The notes under the pieces are model-generated. The model was not told where the DNA came from. It searched no databases and saw only the letters and a program-made list of their open reading frames with translations. Below, piece after piece: positions 33,747 through 42,517 of a stretch of 64,000 nucleotides of DNA. Position numbers and translations under genes: made by a program. The stretch's first letter is position 1. Each line of letters starts with the position of its first letter. The stretch is from an uncultured Veillonella sp. (GTDB lineage: Bacteria > Bacillota > Negativicutes > Veillonellales > Veillonellaceae), in contig NZ_CALJON010000040.1 in assembly GCF_937981445.1 (NCBI RefSeq), positions 5,861 to 69,860 on the forward strand, written 5' to 3'.

Positions 33747-35054
33747 TCACTCCTTATTTAAAATAGGCATTGTGCTACTACCTTGAGGCATAATAGTAAC
33801 AGTAAAATCAGTTGTACCTAAGTACTTAGCCCCTAAATCTAAGGCCTCCTCTATGGTGGTAACTATAGGTAATCCTAGGGTATTTTCTACCACCTTATTT
33901 TTTTCTAATGTGACTAAAATATGATGATATCGCTCTAAGGCTTCGCCAAATAATAAGGCCACAAAGCCTGGCACAGTAAATCCTTCACGTAATGCTTTTT
34001 CTCTATCATATAAATCCTTAATGTCAAACCATTTCATAAAATCAGAAGGCTCATTAATATCTTCTAATTCCATGAGCATGATGACTACACCGCCGGGCTT
34101 ACATGCTTTAATCGCATTTTCCTGAGCCTTTAAGGCCTGATATAAATTAATATCCTTAGGGTACCCACCAGATGTGACGATGACACAATCCGCTAGTTCA
34201 TCAATAGGAACCCCATAAATTGTATCAACCAATTCAGTGCCTTCATGCCAAGCATCATCCCAATGACCACACATGAGCTTAGCAATCTTATCCTCTGCAT
34301 TGAAAACCACATTAATAAGGAAATCTGCATCTAAAGCGGCGGCATGCTCCATTTGATCTTGATGCATCAAATTTGTATGTGAAATATTGCCACTAACAGC
34401 AGCTTCACTAATGCCATCACCTTGATTAGGACCTAAGCAGAGGCAGTGATTACTTTGAATGGCTTTATAAGAAGAAATTCCTGGCAATACAGCTTTCCGA
34501 CCACCCCCAAAGCCAGCCATTGAATGATACATAATGGCCCCTGTTAAAATTACACGATCCGCCTTAACAGCTAATTCATTAATTTCAATAGGTCCACCAT
34601 GTGCTGTCTCACCTAAATGGACAAATTTGCTATCTGGATTAATGCCACTGCTATGTTCAATGCGCAATCGATTCACAATCTCATCACCAAACTCAGCGCG
34701 CGACTCTGCTTCAGTTTGCAAGCGATGGGCTCCATACGCAATGAGTAAGAATATATCTTCATCGGGAATGCCAGCTTCATTCAAATAATTTACTACTGCT
34801 GGTAAGAAGAGATCATAGCGAAGCCATGCGCGCGTAATATCAGATACTACAATACAGACCGTTTCCCCCGCATTTACTAAAACTTGTAATGGCGCCGTTC
34901 CAATGGGATTGTCTAAGGCTTGACGCACAGCCCCTTCAATATCATCTAGCGCTTCATAAGGCGCCCCTTCTATAACGTGAACAAGTCGCTCATCAGCCAT
35001 GTCTAGGCCTAAGGTCCCTTTGCCATATTTTAAGTCAAAATGTGCCATCCTCAT
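33747..35054 (-). CDS. larA: Nickel-dependent lactate racemase family protein
   Basis: LarA interconverts D- and L-lactate using the nickel-pincer cofactor. The 435-residue length is standard. Family segments present are VSDITRAWLRYDLFLPAVVNYL, LIAYGAHRLQTEAE with the catalytic His, EHSSGINPDSKFVHLG, and YHSMAGFGGGRKAVLPGISSYK with the second His and Lys. A racemase fits an organism that lives on lactate from other bacteria. The cofactor genes larB, larC and larE are not in this window. The start overlaps dinB by 20 bases; ATG 35048 is an alternative. Other LarA-like racemases with different hydroxy-acid substrates exist, so the substrate is probable, not proven. Confidence 0.88.
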   Translation of the reverse strand: MRMAHFDLKYGKGTLGLDMADERLVHVIEGAPYEALDDIEGAVRQALDNPIGTAPLQVLVNAGETVCIVVSDITRAWLRYDLFLPAVVNYLNEAGIPDEDIFLLIAYGAHRLQTEAESRAEFGDEIVNRLRIEHSSGINPDSKFVHLGETAHGGPIEINELAVKADRVILTGAIMYHSMAGFGGGRKAVLPGISSYKAIQSNHCLCLGPNQGDGISEAAVSGNISHTNLMHQDQMEHAAALDADFLINVVFNAEDKIAKLMCGHWDDAWHEGTELVDTIYGVPIDELADCVIVTSGGYPKDINLYQALKAQENAIKACKPGGVVIMLMELEDINEPSDFMKWFDIKDLYDREKALREGFTVPGFVALLFGEALERYHHILVTLEKNKVVENTLGLPIVTTIEEALDLGAKYLGTTDFTVTIMPQGSSTMPILNKE

Positions 35055-36231
35055 CGTCTCTCTTTCTGTGTTTATTCTGAGCCCGTTCCCACAAAGCTCC
35101 CTTCATAACAATGCCTTCACCAAATTTTTTCTCTAATAAATCAACAGCTTTTGTCAGTCCCTCATGGTTTGAAACATCTTCAAAGAGACTCATTTGCTCT
35201 TGTGCTCCTACTAAACCACTGACCGATAAACCAAGCAAACGAATCGGTTTAGTAATTTTTACCTTATTATACAACATCACACCTACTCGGTATAGAGTTT
35301 CCTCACTATCAGTAGGGATTTGTAGGCTAGTTTGACGCGTCAAGGTTTTGAAATCATTAAATCTAATTTTTATAGATACAGTCTGTCCCTTTACGCCCGC
35401 TTGGCGCAAACGCTTAGCTACCTTATGAGCATAATAATACCATTCTCGATCGATTTCTTCCGCGTCTACCACATCGTCTAAATATGTCTCTTCATTACCA
35501 ATGGACTGCACCATGCGGTCATATTCTACAGGCCTATCATCTATGCCCTTAGCCATTAAATACACACGCCTGGCCTGGCTACCTAATAAAGGGATTAATT
35601 TGCTTTCATCCGATAGTGCCGCAATATGTCCAATTTTTGAATACCCAGCCTCTTTTAAGATCTCTTCGGTACGCCTTCCTACACCCCAAAGGCGATTCAC
35701 TGGTAACGAAGCAATTGTCTTAGCTTCCTGTCCATAAGGTATAATCATAAGCCCATCCGGTTTTCGTAAATCGGAAGCTAATTTAGCCAAATACTTATTA
35801 GGGCCAATGCCTACTGACGCCACTAGTGAAGTAGCCTGAAAAATCTCCTCTTTAATCGCTGTCCCCAATTCATACGGGCTCTTGTACTGAGTATGTAGGC
35901 CCGTAATATCTAAAAAAGCTTCATCCAAGCTAAGTGGTTCTATATAAGGCGTATAATGACTCATAATTTGATGAATTTCTTCGGAAATCTTTCGATACAC
36001 ATCAATGCGCGGTCGCAAAAATATGCCTTCAGGACATAGTGCATGGGCCTTAACCATGCTCATTGCGGAATGAACACCAAATGCACGTGCCTCATAAGAA
36101 GCTGTAGCTACCACGCCACGCGAAGAAAGGCCACCCACAATTACAGGGCGGCCTCTATATTCAGGGTTATCTCGTTGTTCTACAGATGCATAAAATGCAT
36201 CCATATCTACATGCATGACCCATCGTCTCAT
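35035..36231 (-). CDS. dinB: DNA polymerase IV (Y-family)
   Basis: This 398-residue translesion polymerase shows the catalytic acidic motifs HVDMDAFYASVEQ near residue 7 and SLDEAFLDITG near 102, the YEARAFGVHSAM nucleotide-binding segment, and GIGPNKYLAKLASDLRKPDGL with the helix-hairpin-helix thumb following. The little-finger domain occupies about 240-355, and EQMSLFE near residue 365 is a beta-clamp-binding peptide (QxSLF). GGAG before ATG 36231 fits, 4 bp after the arsR stop. Placement between an ArsR regulator and larA is unusual for dinB, and no LexA box was noticed. Confidence 0.94.
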   Translation of the reverse strand: MRRWVMHVDMDAFYASVEQRDNPEYRGRPVIVGGLSSRGVVATASYEARAFGVHSAMSMVKAHALCPEGIFLRPRIDVYRKISEEIHQIMSHYTPYIEPLSLDEAFLDITGLHTQYKSPYELGTAIKEEIFQATSLVASVGIGPNKYLAKLASDLRKPDGLMIIPYGQEAKTIASLPVNRLWGVGRRTEEILKEAGYSKIGHIAALSDESKLIPLLGSQARRVYLMAKGIDDRPVEYDRMVQSIGNEETYLDDVVDAEEIDREWYYYAHKVAKRLRQAGVKGQTVSIKIRFNDFKTLTRQTSLQIPTDSEETLYRVGVMLYNKVKITKPIRLLGLSVSGLVGAQEQMSLFEDVSNHEGLTKAVDLLEKKFGEGIVMKGALWERAQNKHRKRDDEDGTF

Positions 36232-36235
36232 AATA

Positions 36236-36577
36236 TTACTCCGGCTTATCTTCTAAACGGCAATATTTAATCTGAGCACAAATACATTCATCTTTAGTCT
36301 TATATAACTCAGGAAGAATTTTTACAATATCTTCAAAAGTCTTTTCATTAATTGAATAACGGGTCCATAAACCATTACGCTGTGAGTTAACCACACCAGC
36401 GTCAATTAAAATCTTCATATGATAGCTTAATGTAGACTGGGACAAGTTAAAACTAGCTAATATATCACAAGCACAAAGTTCATTGCAGGAAAGCATATCA
36501 ATAATATGTAGTCTTGTTTCATCGCTTAAAGCTTTAAACACTGTAGCCAATCGTTCGTATGATACTTCCATACCCAT
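36236..36577 (-). CDS. ArsR-family metalloregulator
   Basis: This 113-residue winged-helix repressor has three possible ATGs in a row; the middle one, 36577, is 7 bases after AAGGAG and is preferred. The motif NELCACDILASFNLSQSTLSYHMKIL contains the CxC pair in the DNA-binding helix that binds arsenite or antimonite in ArsR (ELCVCDLC in the R773 protein). Two further Cys occur at the C-terminus (ECICAQIKYC), which may add a second metal site. It heads the operon arsR-dinB-larA-repeat protein. It may control that operon; the metal ATPase operator at 10508 belongs to the same broad family but need not be its target. Confidence 0.88.
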   Translation of the reverse strand: MGMEVSYERLATVFKALSDETRLHIIDMLSCNELCACDILASFNLSQSTLSYHMKILIDAGVVNSQRNGLWTRYSINEKTFEDIVKILPELYKTKDECICAQIKYCRLEDKPE

Positions 36578-37065
36578 ACCCATACTCCTTCTCCATAACT
36601 TTACTGACTGTAACAACTTATATATAAATGCTAAAGGGCTTTATAATTTTATATCACTTTATAGCTTGTATACCATATAATTTGTATACCATTTTATAAT
36701 TTTATATCGCTTTATAACTTTATATATAACATATATTATATTACGATTATACAACAAAATCATCGATAAATCTAATTATATCAATATGAAATTTACAAAT
36801 ACTTTACATTTTTCAAGATAAACAAGTAGACAAAACGGCTCAATGAAAAAATTCGACAACGTCTTTGCCCCAAAATTAGGCATTAACACTTCGCTGCAAA
36901 AGTTTCGCAAAAAACTCGGCATAAAAAGATTAGCAGCAAAACGCGGCACAAAAAAACTCGGCAGTGCCCTTGAGCACTACCGAGTTCATATAATAAGAGG
37001 GGCTAAGTTTATAATTTATCTACTAATTTATAATCTACCTACAAACTAATAGTTTATCTGCTAGC
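36578..37065. other. Intergenic region upstream of arsR
   Basis: It holds a 28-bp AT-rich direct repeat (36640-36667 and 36693-36720, TTTATAATTTTATATC(A/G)CTTTATA), the peroxiredoxin terminator at 36950-36986, and three decayed copies of that terminator's 3' arm at about 36881-36949. The arsR operon promoter must lie in the AT-rich part. Confidence 0.6.
36950..36986 (-). terminator. Terminator of the peroxiredoxin gene
   Basis: On the minus strand AACTCGGTAGTGC pairs with GCACTGCCGAGTT around a 6-nt loop, followed by T7. Confidence 0.9.
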
Positions 37066-37629
37066 TTATAGTTTACCTACTAAATCTAAGGAAGGGGTAA
37101 TGGTGTCAGCACCTGGTTTCCATTTAGCAGGACATACTTTGTCGCCATGTTTTTCAACAAATTGAGCAGCCTGTACTTTGCGTAGAAGTTCTGCTGCACT
37201 ACGACCAATCCCCATATTATGGATTTCAGCAGTCTCAACTTTACCTTCTGGATTTACTACAAAACTACCACGGAATGCACGTCCTTCTTCTTCACTAAAT
37301 GTTTCAAAGAAATCAGCTAATTCATGCTTAATATCTGCTAACATAGTATACTTAATGCGGCCAATTCCTGGAGAAGCATCAGCCCATGCTTTATGAACAA
37401 ATTCAGAATCAACAGACACCGAGAATACTTCCACACCGAGTTTTTGGAATTCTTCATAGTGATCTTGTAAATCTTCTAATTCAGTAGGGCAAACAAATGT
37501 AAAATCTGCTGGATAAAATACGAATACGCTCCATTTACCAACAATATCCTCTTTAGTTACTGTTACGATTTCTGGATTTTTAAATCCTTCTAATTTAAAA
37601 TTCGGTAACTCTTTGCCAATAATTGCCAT
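37066..37629 (-). CDS. ahpC: 2-Cys peroxiredoxin, AhpC type
   Basis: This 187-residue enzyme reduces hydrogen peroxide and organic peroxides. Start ATG 37629 (MAIIGKELPNFKLEGFKN) follows AAAGGAG. The peroxidatic Cys is in FYPADFTFVCPTELEDL, the resolving Cys in HGDKVCPAKWKPG, and RGSFVVNPEGKVE is the usual central strand. An ahpF reductase gene is not adjacent. A perfect 11-2-11 palindrome lies 30-53 bp upstream of the start codon and may be a redox-regulator operator. Confidence 0.92.
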   Translation of the reverse strand: MAIIGKELPNFKLEGFKNPEIVTVTKEDIVGKWSVFVFYPADFTFVCPTELEDLQDHYEEFQKLGVEVFSVSVDSEFVHKAWADASPGIGRIKYTMLADIKHELADFFETFSEEEGRAFRGSFVVNPEGKVETAEIHNMGIGRSAAELLRKVQAAQFVEKHGDKVCPAKWKPGADTITPSLDLVGKL

Positions 37630-37658
37630 GAGAATCGCTCCTTTATATGTAATACACT

Positions 37659-37682
37659 CATTGATTTTCGTGAAAATCAATG
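37659..37682. promoter_or_regulatory. Perfect palindrome upstream of the peroxiredoxin gene
   Basis: CATTGATTTTC, GT, GAAAATCAATG form an exact 11-2-11 inverted repeat 30 bp before the ahpC start. It has no T-run, so it is more likely an operator than a terminator. It does not match the PerR consensus. Confidence 0.55.
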
Positions 37683-38643
37683 TTACAAACTAATCTCCAT
37701 AAGAAGTAAATATACAAGATATGTTTATTTAAACTTTTGGATAATTGATATTCATTAACAATAATAACAGATTATTGCTACAAGACTAATATACTAAAAG
37801 GAACGAAAAAAATCAATATAACAATTATTCTCAAATTGCAAGAAAGGAACTCTTACATTATATAGGACCCTAAAATTTAGTCTTTTATATTCCATAGAAT
37901 ATATTCTTGAAATTTCAACTCTTTGTGAAATCGCGAAACAGCCTTTATTATATTCTTCTCATAAGTCAAAAATTATTAATAAATTTATTTCTCGTTTTAT
38001 AATTTTTGAAAATTATTCCCATTAATTTACTTCAGCATTATTTGATAGCATACAATATATACAATATCTATACCTTTATATTCTAATTTTTTCTTATATT
38101 TTAGCTCAACTTATATGTTTTTGCATAAGTCATAAATTTCATATTTAATAAAAAAATTACTTTTTTAAAATAAAAACTTTACAAACCACATTCGAAGTTC
38201 TTAGCTAAAAAATTATTTAAAATCTTCCATTTTCTCCCTAAATCGTATATTGACACTAAAAAACTATCTTTTTGGAGCATACTTTTAGTAAAAAATTAAA
38301 CATTTTACTAAACTGTATGATTATTTCTCATACCTTTTTATTATGTATTATTATGCATTTCTTATACCTTTATTTTTCAATTTATAGAATTCATCGCCGA
38401 TTCTACGGCATTATCAGTAGGATAATAATACTTTTTTAAAGTGTTTTTATTCACATAAGTCATAGCTGCATTACAAAAAATTATCACAATATACAAAATA
38501 TGAATTAGAGTAAATTCGAATCACCCGTTATAATATAAGAGAGCTATTCCCGGTTCGCTAACACTAAACCTGGAATAAACCTGTCGACAAGGTATACTCG
38601 TTAATTGCAAAAAAGTGTATAGGAAATTATAGGAGGCTTTATA
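37683..38643. other. Long AT-rich intergenic region between ahpC and speF
   Basis: Nearly 1 kb without a convincing gene. It contains a 10-bp-arm inverted repeat TTTAGTAAAA/TTTTACTAAA at about 38286-38314 and, at its right end, the speF promoter and structured leader. Plus-strand frames such as the one at 38317-38439 lack ribosome sites. Confidence 0.55.
38529..38600 (+). promoter_or_regulatory. speF promoter -10 box and structured leader
   Basis: TATAAT at 38529-38534 predicts a start near 38541. The leader then forms ATTCC-GGTT/AACC-GGAAT (about 38546-38577, one internal mismatch) and, overlapping by sequence, ACCT-GTCGAC-AAGGT with a TGTCGACA core (about 38579-38593). The two hairpins lie before AGGAGG at about 38631. 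A clear -35 box is not seen. Confidence 0.45.
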
Positions 38644-40830
38644 ATGAAGCACTTAAAAATCGCTTTCTCCGAAAAAGCGTTACCTCTCTTTGAAAGCATG
38701 ACTGACCGCGCTGTTGTAGATGTTACTGCAACAGATTTTTCTGATGTAGCAGCAATTGTTATTACAGATGCTGATCAAAACACGCTTGCTAATCCAATGA
38801 TTGAATCTCTAAAAATCCCTGTATTTTTAGTAAAAGTTGAATCTGAAGAAATTAAACCTGAATTCATCGGCAAAATTAATCGTGTAATTGATCTTAACGC
38901 TATCAACCACGAATTATATACAAAACAAATTGCAGCAGCTGCCGATCGTTACGAAGACGACATGTTACCTCCATTCTTCCGCGCATTAGCTGATTATGTA
39001 GGTGATGGCAACTCTCAATTCGACTGCCCAGGTCATCAAGGCGGTCAATTCTTCACTCGTCACCCAGCTGGCCGTGCATTCTTCGATTTCTACGGCGAAA
39101 ATTTATTCCGCTCCGACTTATGTAATGCGGACGTTAAACTTGGTGACTTACTAATCCACGAAGGTCCTGCTTGTGACGCTCAACAACACGCAGCACAAGT
39201 ATTCAACGCTGATAAAACTTACTTCGTATTAAATGGTACTTCTTCTTCCAATAAAATGGTAACTAATGCGTTACTAGCTCCTGGAGATATCATTCTTTAC
39301 GACCGTAACAACCATAAATCCATCAGCCATGGTGCATTAGTACAAGCTGGTGCAACTCCAATCTACCTTGAAACTGCACGTAACCCATTCGGCTCCATTG
39401 GTGGTATCTTGGAACATTGCTTCGATGAAAAATACATCCGTGATTTGATTCGCGAACATGCTCCAGAAAAAGCTGACGAAAAACGCCCAGTACGTTTGGC
39501 AGTTATTCAATTAGGTACTTATGATGGTACTATTTACAATGCACGCCAAGTTGTTGATAAAATTGGTCACCTTTGCGACTACATCTTATTCGACTCCGCT
39601 TGGGTAGGCTACGAACAATTCATCCCTATGATGAAAGATTGCAGCCCATTGCTTCTTGAACTTGGACCTGAAGATCCTGGTATCTTAGTAACTCAGTCTG
39701 TTCACAAACAACAAGCTGGTTTCTCCCAAACTTCCCAAGTACATAAAAAAGACTCCCACATTAAGGGTCAAGATCGCTATGTAAACCATAAACGCTTAAA
39801 CAACGCGTTCATGATGCATGCGTCTACTTCCCCATTCTACCCATTATTCGCTTCCCTTGACATCAATGCTAAAATGCATGAAGGCAAAGCTGGTATCGAA
39901 TTATGGAAAGACTGCGTAGAAGTAGTAATCGATGCTCGTAAAGCAGTATTAAACAACTGTAAATATCTTCGTCCATTAGTACCTCCAGTAGTACATGGTA
40001 AAAAATGGCAAGAAGGCGAAACTAGCAAAATGGCTAACGACCTTGCATACTTCGCATTCGAACCAGGTGCTAAATGGCATTCCTTCGATGGCTATGGTAA
40101 AGGTCAATACTTCATCGACCCTTGCAAATTCCAGCTTATCACTCCTGGTATCAACATTGAAACTGGTGAATACGAAGACTTCGGTATCCATGCTAATATC
40201 TTAGCTAACTACCTACGTGAACATGGTATTATTCCAGAAAAATGTGACTTGAACACTATCTTGTTCTTGATGACTCCAGCTGAAAGCAAAACTAAGATGG
40301 ATGACTTAGTAGCTCAATTAATCCGTTTCGAACAATTGATTGAAGAAGATGCTCCAATGCAAGATGTATTGCCAACAATCTACTACAACAATATCGACAA
40401 ATACAAAGGCTACCACATCCGCCAACTTTGCCAAGAAATGCATGACTTCTACAAAGATCGTCAAGTTAGCACATTACAAAAACGCTTATTCTTGCACGAA
40501 TACTTACCTGAGTATGTAACTACTCCTCAAGAAGCAAACTTTGCATTCGTTCGTGGCGAAGGCGAATTAGTTGCTCTTTCCGAAGCAGTAGGTCGCATCG
40601 CTCTTGAAGGTGCTTTACCTTATCCTCCAGGAGTACTTTGTGTACAACCAGGCGAACGTTGGTCTGAAACTGCACGTGACTACTTCTTAGCTCTTGAAGA
40701 AGGTATTAATAAACTTCCTGGTTTCGCTCCTGAAATCCAAGGCGTTTACTTAACTACTCAAGAAGACGGAACTAAGAAAGCTTACGGTTACGTATTGAAA
40801 AAAGAATTTGAAAGTAAGCTTGCCAAATAA
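38644..40830 (+). CDS. speF: Inducible ornithine decarboxylase, SpeF type
   Basis: This 728-residue PLP enzyme converts ornithine to putrescine, consuming a proton. Order of parts: wing domain (1-105), then FDCPGHQGG (127-135), the aminotransferase-like core, the PLP lysine Lys355 in SVHKQQAGFSQTSQ, and the C-terminal domain with EGALPYPPGVLCV. It resembles E. coli SpeF very closely; from memory, residues 284-330 are almost identical. GGAGG before ATG 38644 fits. potE follows in the same direction, the standard acid-resistance and polyamine pair. Codon use is richer in C-ending codons than in its neighbours, which may reflect high expression or transfer. Lysine or arginine decarboxylase is less likely given PotE. 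Confidence 0.93.
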   Translation: MKHLKIAFSEKALPLFESMTDRAVVDVTATDFSDVAAIVITDADQNTLANPMIESLKIPVFLVKVESEEIKPEFIGKINRVIDLNAINHELYTKQIAAAADRYEDDMLPPFFRALADYVGDGNSQFDCPGHQGGQFFTRHPAGRAFFDFYGENLFRSDLCNADVKLGDLLIHEGPACDAQQHAAQVFNADKTYFVLNGTSSSNKMVTNALLAPGDIILYDRNNHKSISHGALVQAGATPIYLETARNPFGSIGGILEHCFDEKYIRDLIREHAPEKADEKRPVRLAVIQLGTYDGTIYNARQVVDKIGHLCDYILFDSAWVGYEQFIPMMKDCSPLLLELGPEDPGILVTQSVHKQQAGFSQTSQVHKKDSHIKGQDRYVNHKRLNNAFMMHASTSPFYPLFASLDINAKMHEGKAGIELWKDCVEVVIDARKAVLNNCKYLRPLVPPVVHGKKWQEGETSKMANDLAYFAFEPGAKWHSFDGYGKGQYFIDPCKFQLITPGINIETGEYEDFGIHANILANYLREHGIIPEKCDLNTILFLMTPAESKTKMDDLVAQLIRFEQLIEEDAPMQDVLPTIYYNNIDKYKGYHIRQLCQEMHDFYKDRQVSTLQKRLFLHEYLPEYVTTPQEANFAFVRGEGELVALSEAVGRIALEGALPYPPGVLCVQPGERWSETARDYFLALEEGINKLPGFAPEIQGVYLTTQEDGTKKAYGYVLKKEFESKLAK

Positions 40831-40870
40831 GTATCTGATTTACTAATTACATAACTAGTGAATGAGGTTC

Positions 40871-40921
40871 GTTGAGAAGGATTCTGATTTGCTAATCAAT
40901 GAGGGATCCTTCTCAATTTGT
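40871..40921 (+). terminator. Hairpin between speF and potE
   Basis: TTGAGAAGGAT-C pairs with G-ATCCTTCTCAA over a 20-nt loop, followed by TTTG. It may reduce transcription into potE. Confidence 0.65.
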
Positions 40922-41012
40922 TCTTAAGCTTATTCATTATTCTCATAAGAGTAATATCGTAATTTTCATAAAAAAATAATAATATAATTTTCACTATTAA
41001 AGAGGTTATAAA

Positions 41013-42344
41013 ATGAGTGACAGTAAAAATAAAATGAGTGTGCTGCAGCTTACAATCTTAACTGCAGTTAACATGATGGGCTCTGGTATCATCATGCTAC
41101 CAACTAAACTTGCTCAAGTTGGTGCCCTTTCCATCGTTTCTTGGTTAATTACAGCGGTAGGCTCCATGGCTCTTGCTTACGCCTTCGCAAAATGTGGTAT
41201 GTACAGCCGTCGTAGCGGCGGTATGGGTGGTTACGCAGAATACTCCTTCGGTAAAGCTGGTAACTTCCTTGCTAACTATACTTATGGTGTTTCCCTTTTA
41301 ATTGCTAATATCGCTATTGCAATCTCTGCAGTAGGTTATGGTGCAACATTTATGAATGCTGACCTTTCTCCTTTCATGACTGGTATGTGGACTATTTTTA
41401 CTCTTTGGTTAGCAACTGTACTTAACTTCGGTGGTGCTAGCATCACTGGTAAAGTATCTAGTGTAACTGTATGGGGCGTTATTGCACCAGTATTCGTAAT
41501 CTCTACTGCTGGTTGGTTCTTCTTCTCTGGCGATATGTACATGGCTAACTGGAATGTTAACAACATGCCTTTCGGTGAAGCTGCTACTAACTCCATCGCA
41601 ATGACATTATGGGCATTCCTTGGTCTTGAATCTGCTTGTGCTAACTCTGATGCTGTTGATAATCCTGAAAAGAACGTACCAAAAGCCGTACTTGGTGGTA
41701 CTTTAGGTGCTGCGATTATCTACATCTTGTCTACTAACATTATGTTTGGTATCGTTCCAGCTCCAGAACTTGCTAATAGCTCTGCTCCTTTCGGTTTAGC
41801 ATTTGCTAAAATGTTCAACCCAACTATCGGTCAAATCGTAATGGGCCTTATGGTTATGTCCTGCTTCGGTTCTTTACTTGGCTGGCAGTTCACTATTGCT
41901 AACGTATTCAAACAATCTTCCGACGTTGGTTACTTCCCTAAATTATTCAGCAAAGTAACTTCTAAAAACGCTCCAATCGTTGGCATGGTAACTATTACTA
42001 TTATCCAATCCTTAATGAGCTTAATGACAATTAGCCCTTCCTTGAACGAACAGTTCGAAACTCTTGTAAACTTAGCCGTTGTTACTAACATCATCCCTTA
42101 CTTATTATCCATGGGTGCTCTTGTAGTAATTATGAAATCTGCAGATAAATTAGGTAGCGAATTAAGCACTACTACATTCATCGCTTTCATCGGCTCCTTA
42201 TACAGCTTATATGCTCTATATGCTTCCGGTTTCGAAGCTATGACATACGGTTCCATCGTTACTTTCATCGGTTGGACTTTATATGGCTTCGTTTCTGATC
42301 GTTTCGATTTAGAATCGGGCAAAAAATTTAATGCTGAAAACTAA
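41013..42344 (+). CDS. potE: Putrescine/ornithine antiporter
   Basis: This 443-residue APC transporter exchanges ornithine for putrescine, supporting SpeF. Twelve helices are visible. Almost every segment matches E. coli PotE as I know it: TILTAVNMMGSGIIMLPTKL in TM1, SGGMGGYAEYSFGKAGNF, MTLWAFLGLESACANSD in the middle, and VVTNIIPYLLSMGAL late. The degree of likeness to a proteobacterial protein, together with that of SpeF, suggests the pair moved between phyla. AGAGG before ATG 41013 fits. Strong terminators follow. Confidence 0.94.
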   Translation: MSDSKNKMSVLQLTILTAVNMMGSGIIMLPTKLAQVGALSIVSWLITAVGSMALAYAFAKCGMYSRRSGGMGGYAEYSFGKAGNFLANYTYGVSLLIANIAIAISAVGYGATFMNADLSPFMTGMWTIFTLWLATVLNFGGASITGKVSSVTVWGVIAPVFVISTAGWFFFSGDMYMANWNVNNMPFGEAATNSIAMTLWAFLGLESACANSDAVDNPEKNVPKAVLGGTLGAAIIYILSTNIMFGIVPAPELANSSAPFGLAFAKMFNPTIGQIVMGLMVMSCFGSLLGWQFTIANVFKQSSDVGYFPKLFSKVTSKNAPIVGMVTITIIQSLMSLMTISPSLNEQFETLVNLAVVTNIIPYLLSMGALVVIMKSADKLGSELSTTTFIAFIGSLYSLYALYASGFEAMTYGSIVTFIGWTLYGFVSDRFDLESGKKFNAEN

Positions 42345-42356
42345 TCAGTAAAACTA

Positions 42357-42388
42357 AAGCCCCTGACTATGGTCAGGGGCCTTTTTAT
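42357..42388 (+). terminator. Terminator of potE
   Basis: GCCCCTGAC and GTCAGGGGC pair around TATG, followed by CTTTTT. Confidence 0.92.
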
Positions 42389-42405
42389 TTATAAAATTAT
42401 AATAC

Positions 42406-42447
42406 AAAAAGAAAAGCCTCGAGGTATTCCTCGGGGCTTTTCTTTAA
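42406..42447. terminator. Terminator of the osmolyte ABC operon
   Basis: AAAGAAAAGCC-CGAGG pairs with CCTCG-GGCTTTTCTTT. A- and T-runs flank it; it serves the minus-strand operon ending at 42518. Confidence 0.85.
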
Positions 42448-42517
42448 TCAATGTTTTCTTATTTACTAGTCTCTTAGTTTATGACTATACGTCCTTACTC
42501 AATGACTAATGAGTAAT

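Noticed and set aside
33747..36577. LexA/SOS control of the dinB operon
   Set aside because: No recognisable LexA box was seen upstream of arsR or dinB, and dinB lies inside an operon headed by an ArsR regulator.
36843..37049. 68-residue Lys-rich plus-strand frame
   Set aside because: It is created by the terminator and its decayed copies on the opposite strand, and it lacks a ribosome site.
38317..38439. Short plus-strand frame upstream of speF as a possible speFL-like leader peptide
   Set aside because: It has no ribosome-binding site, lies before the likely promoter at 38529, and does not resemble the E. coli SpeFL peptide.
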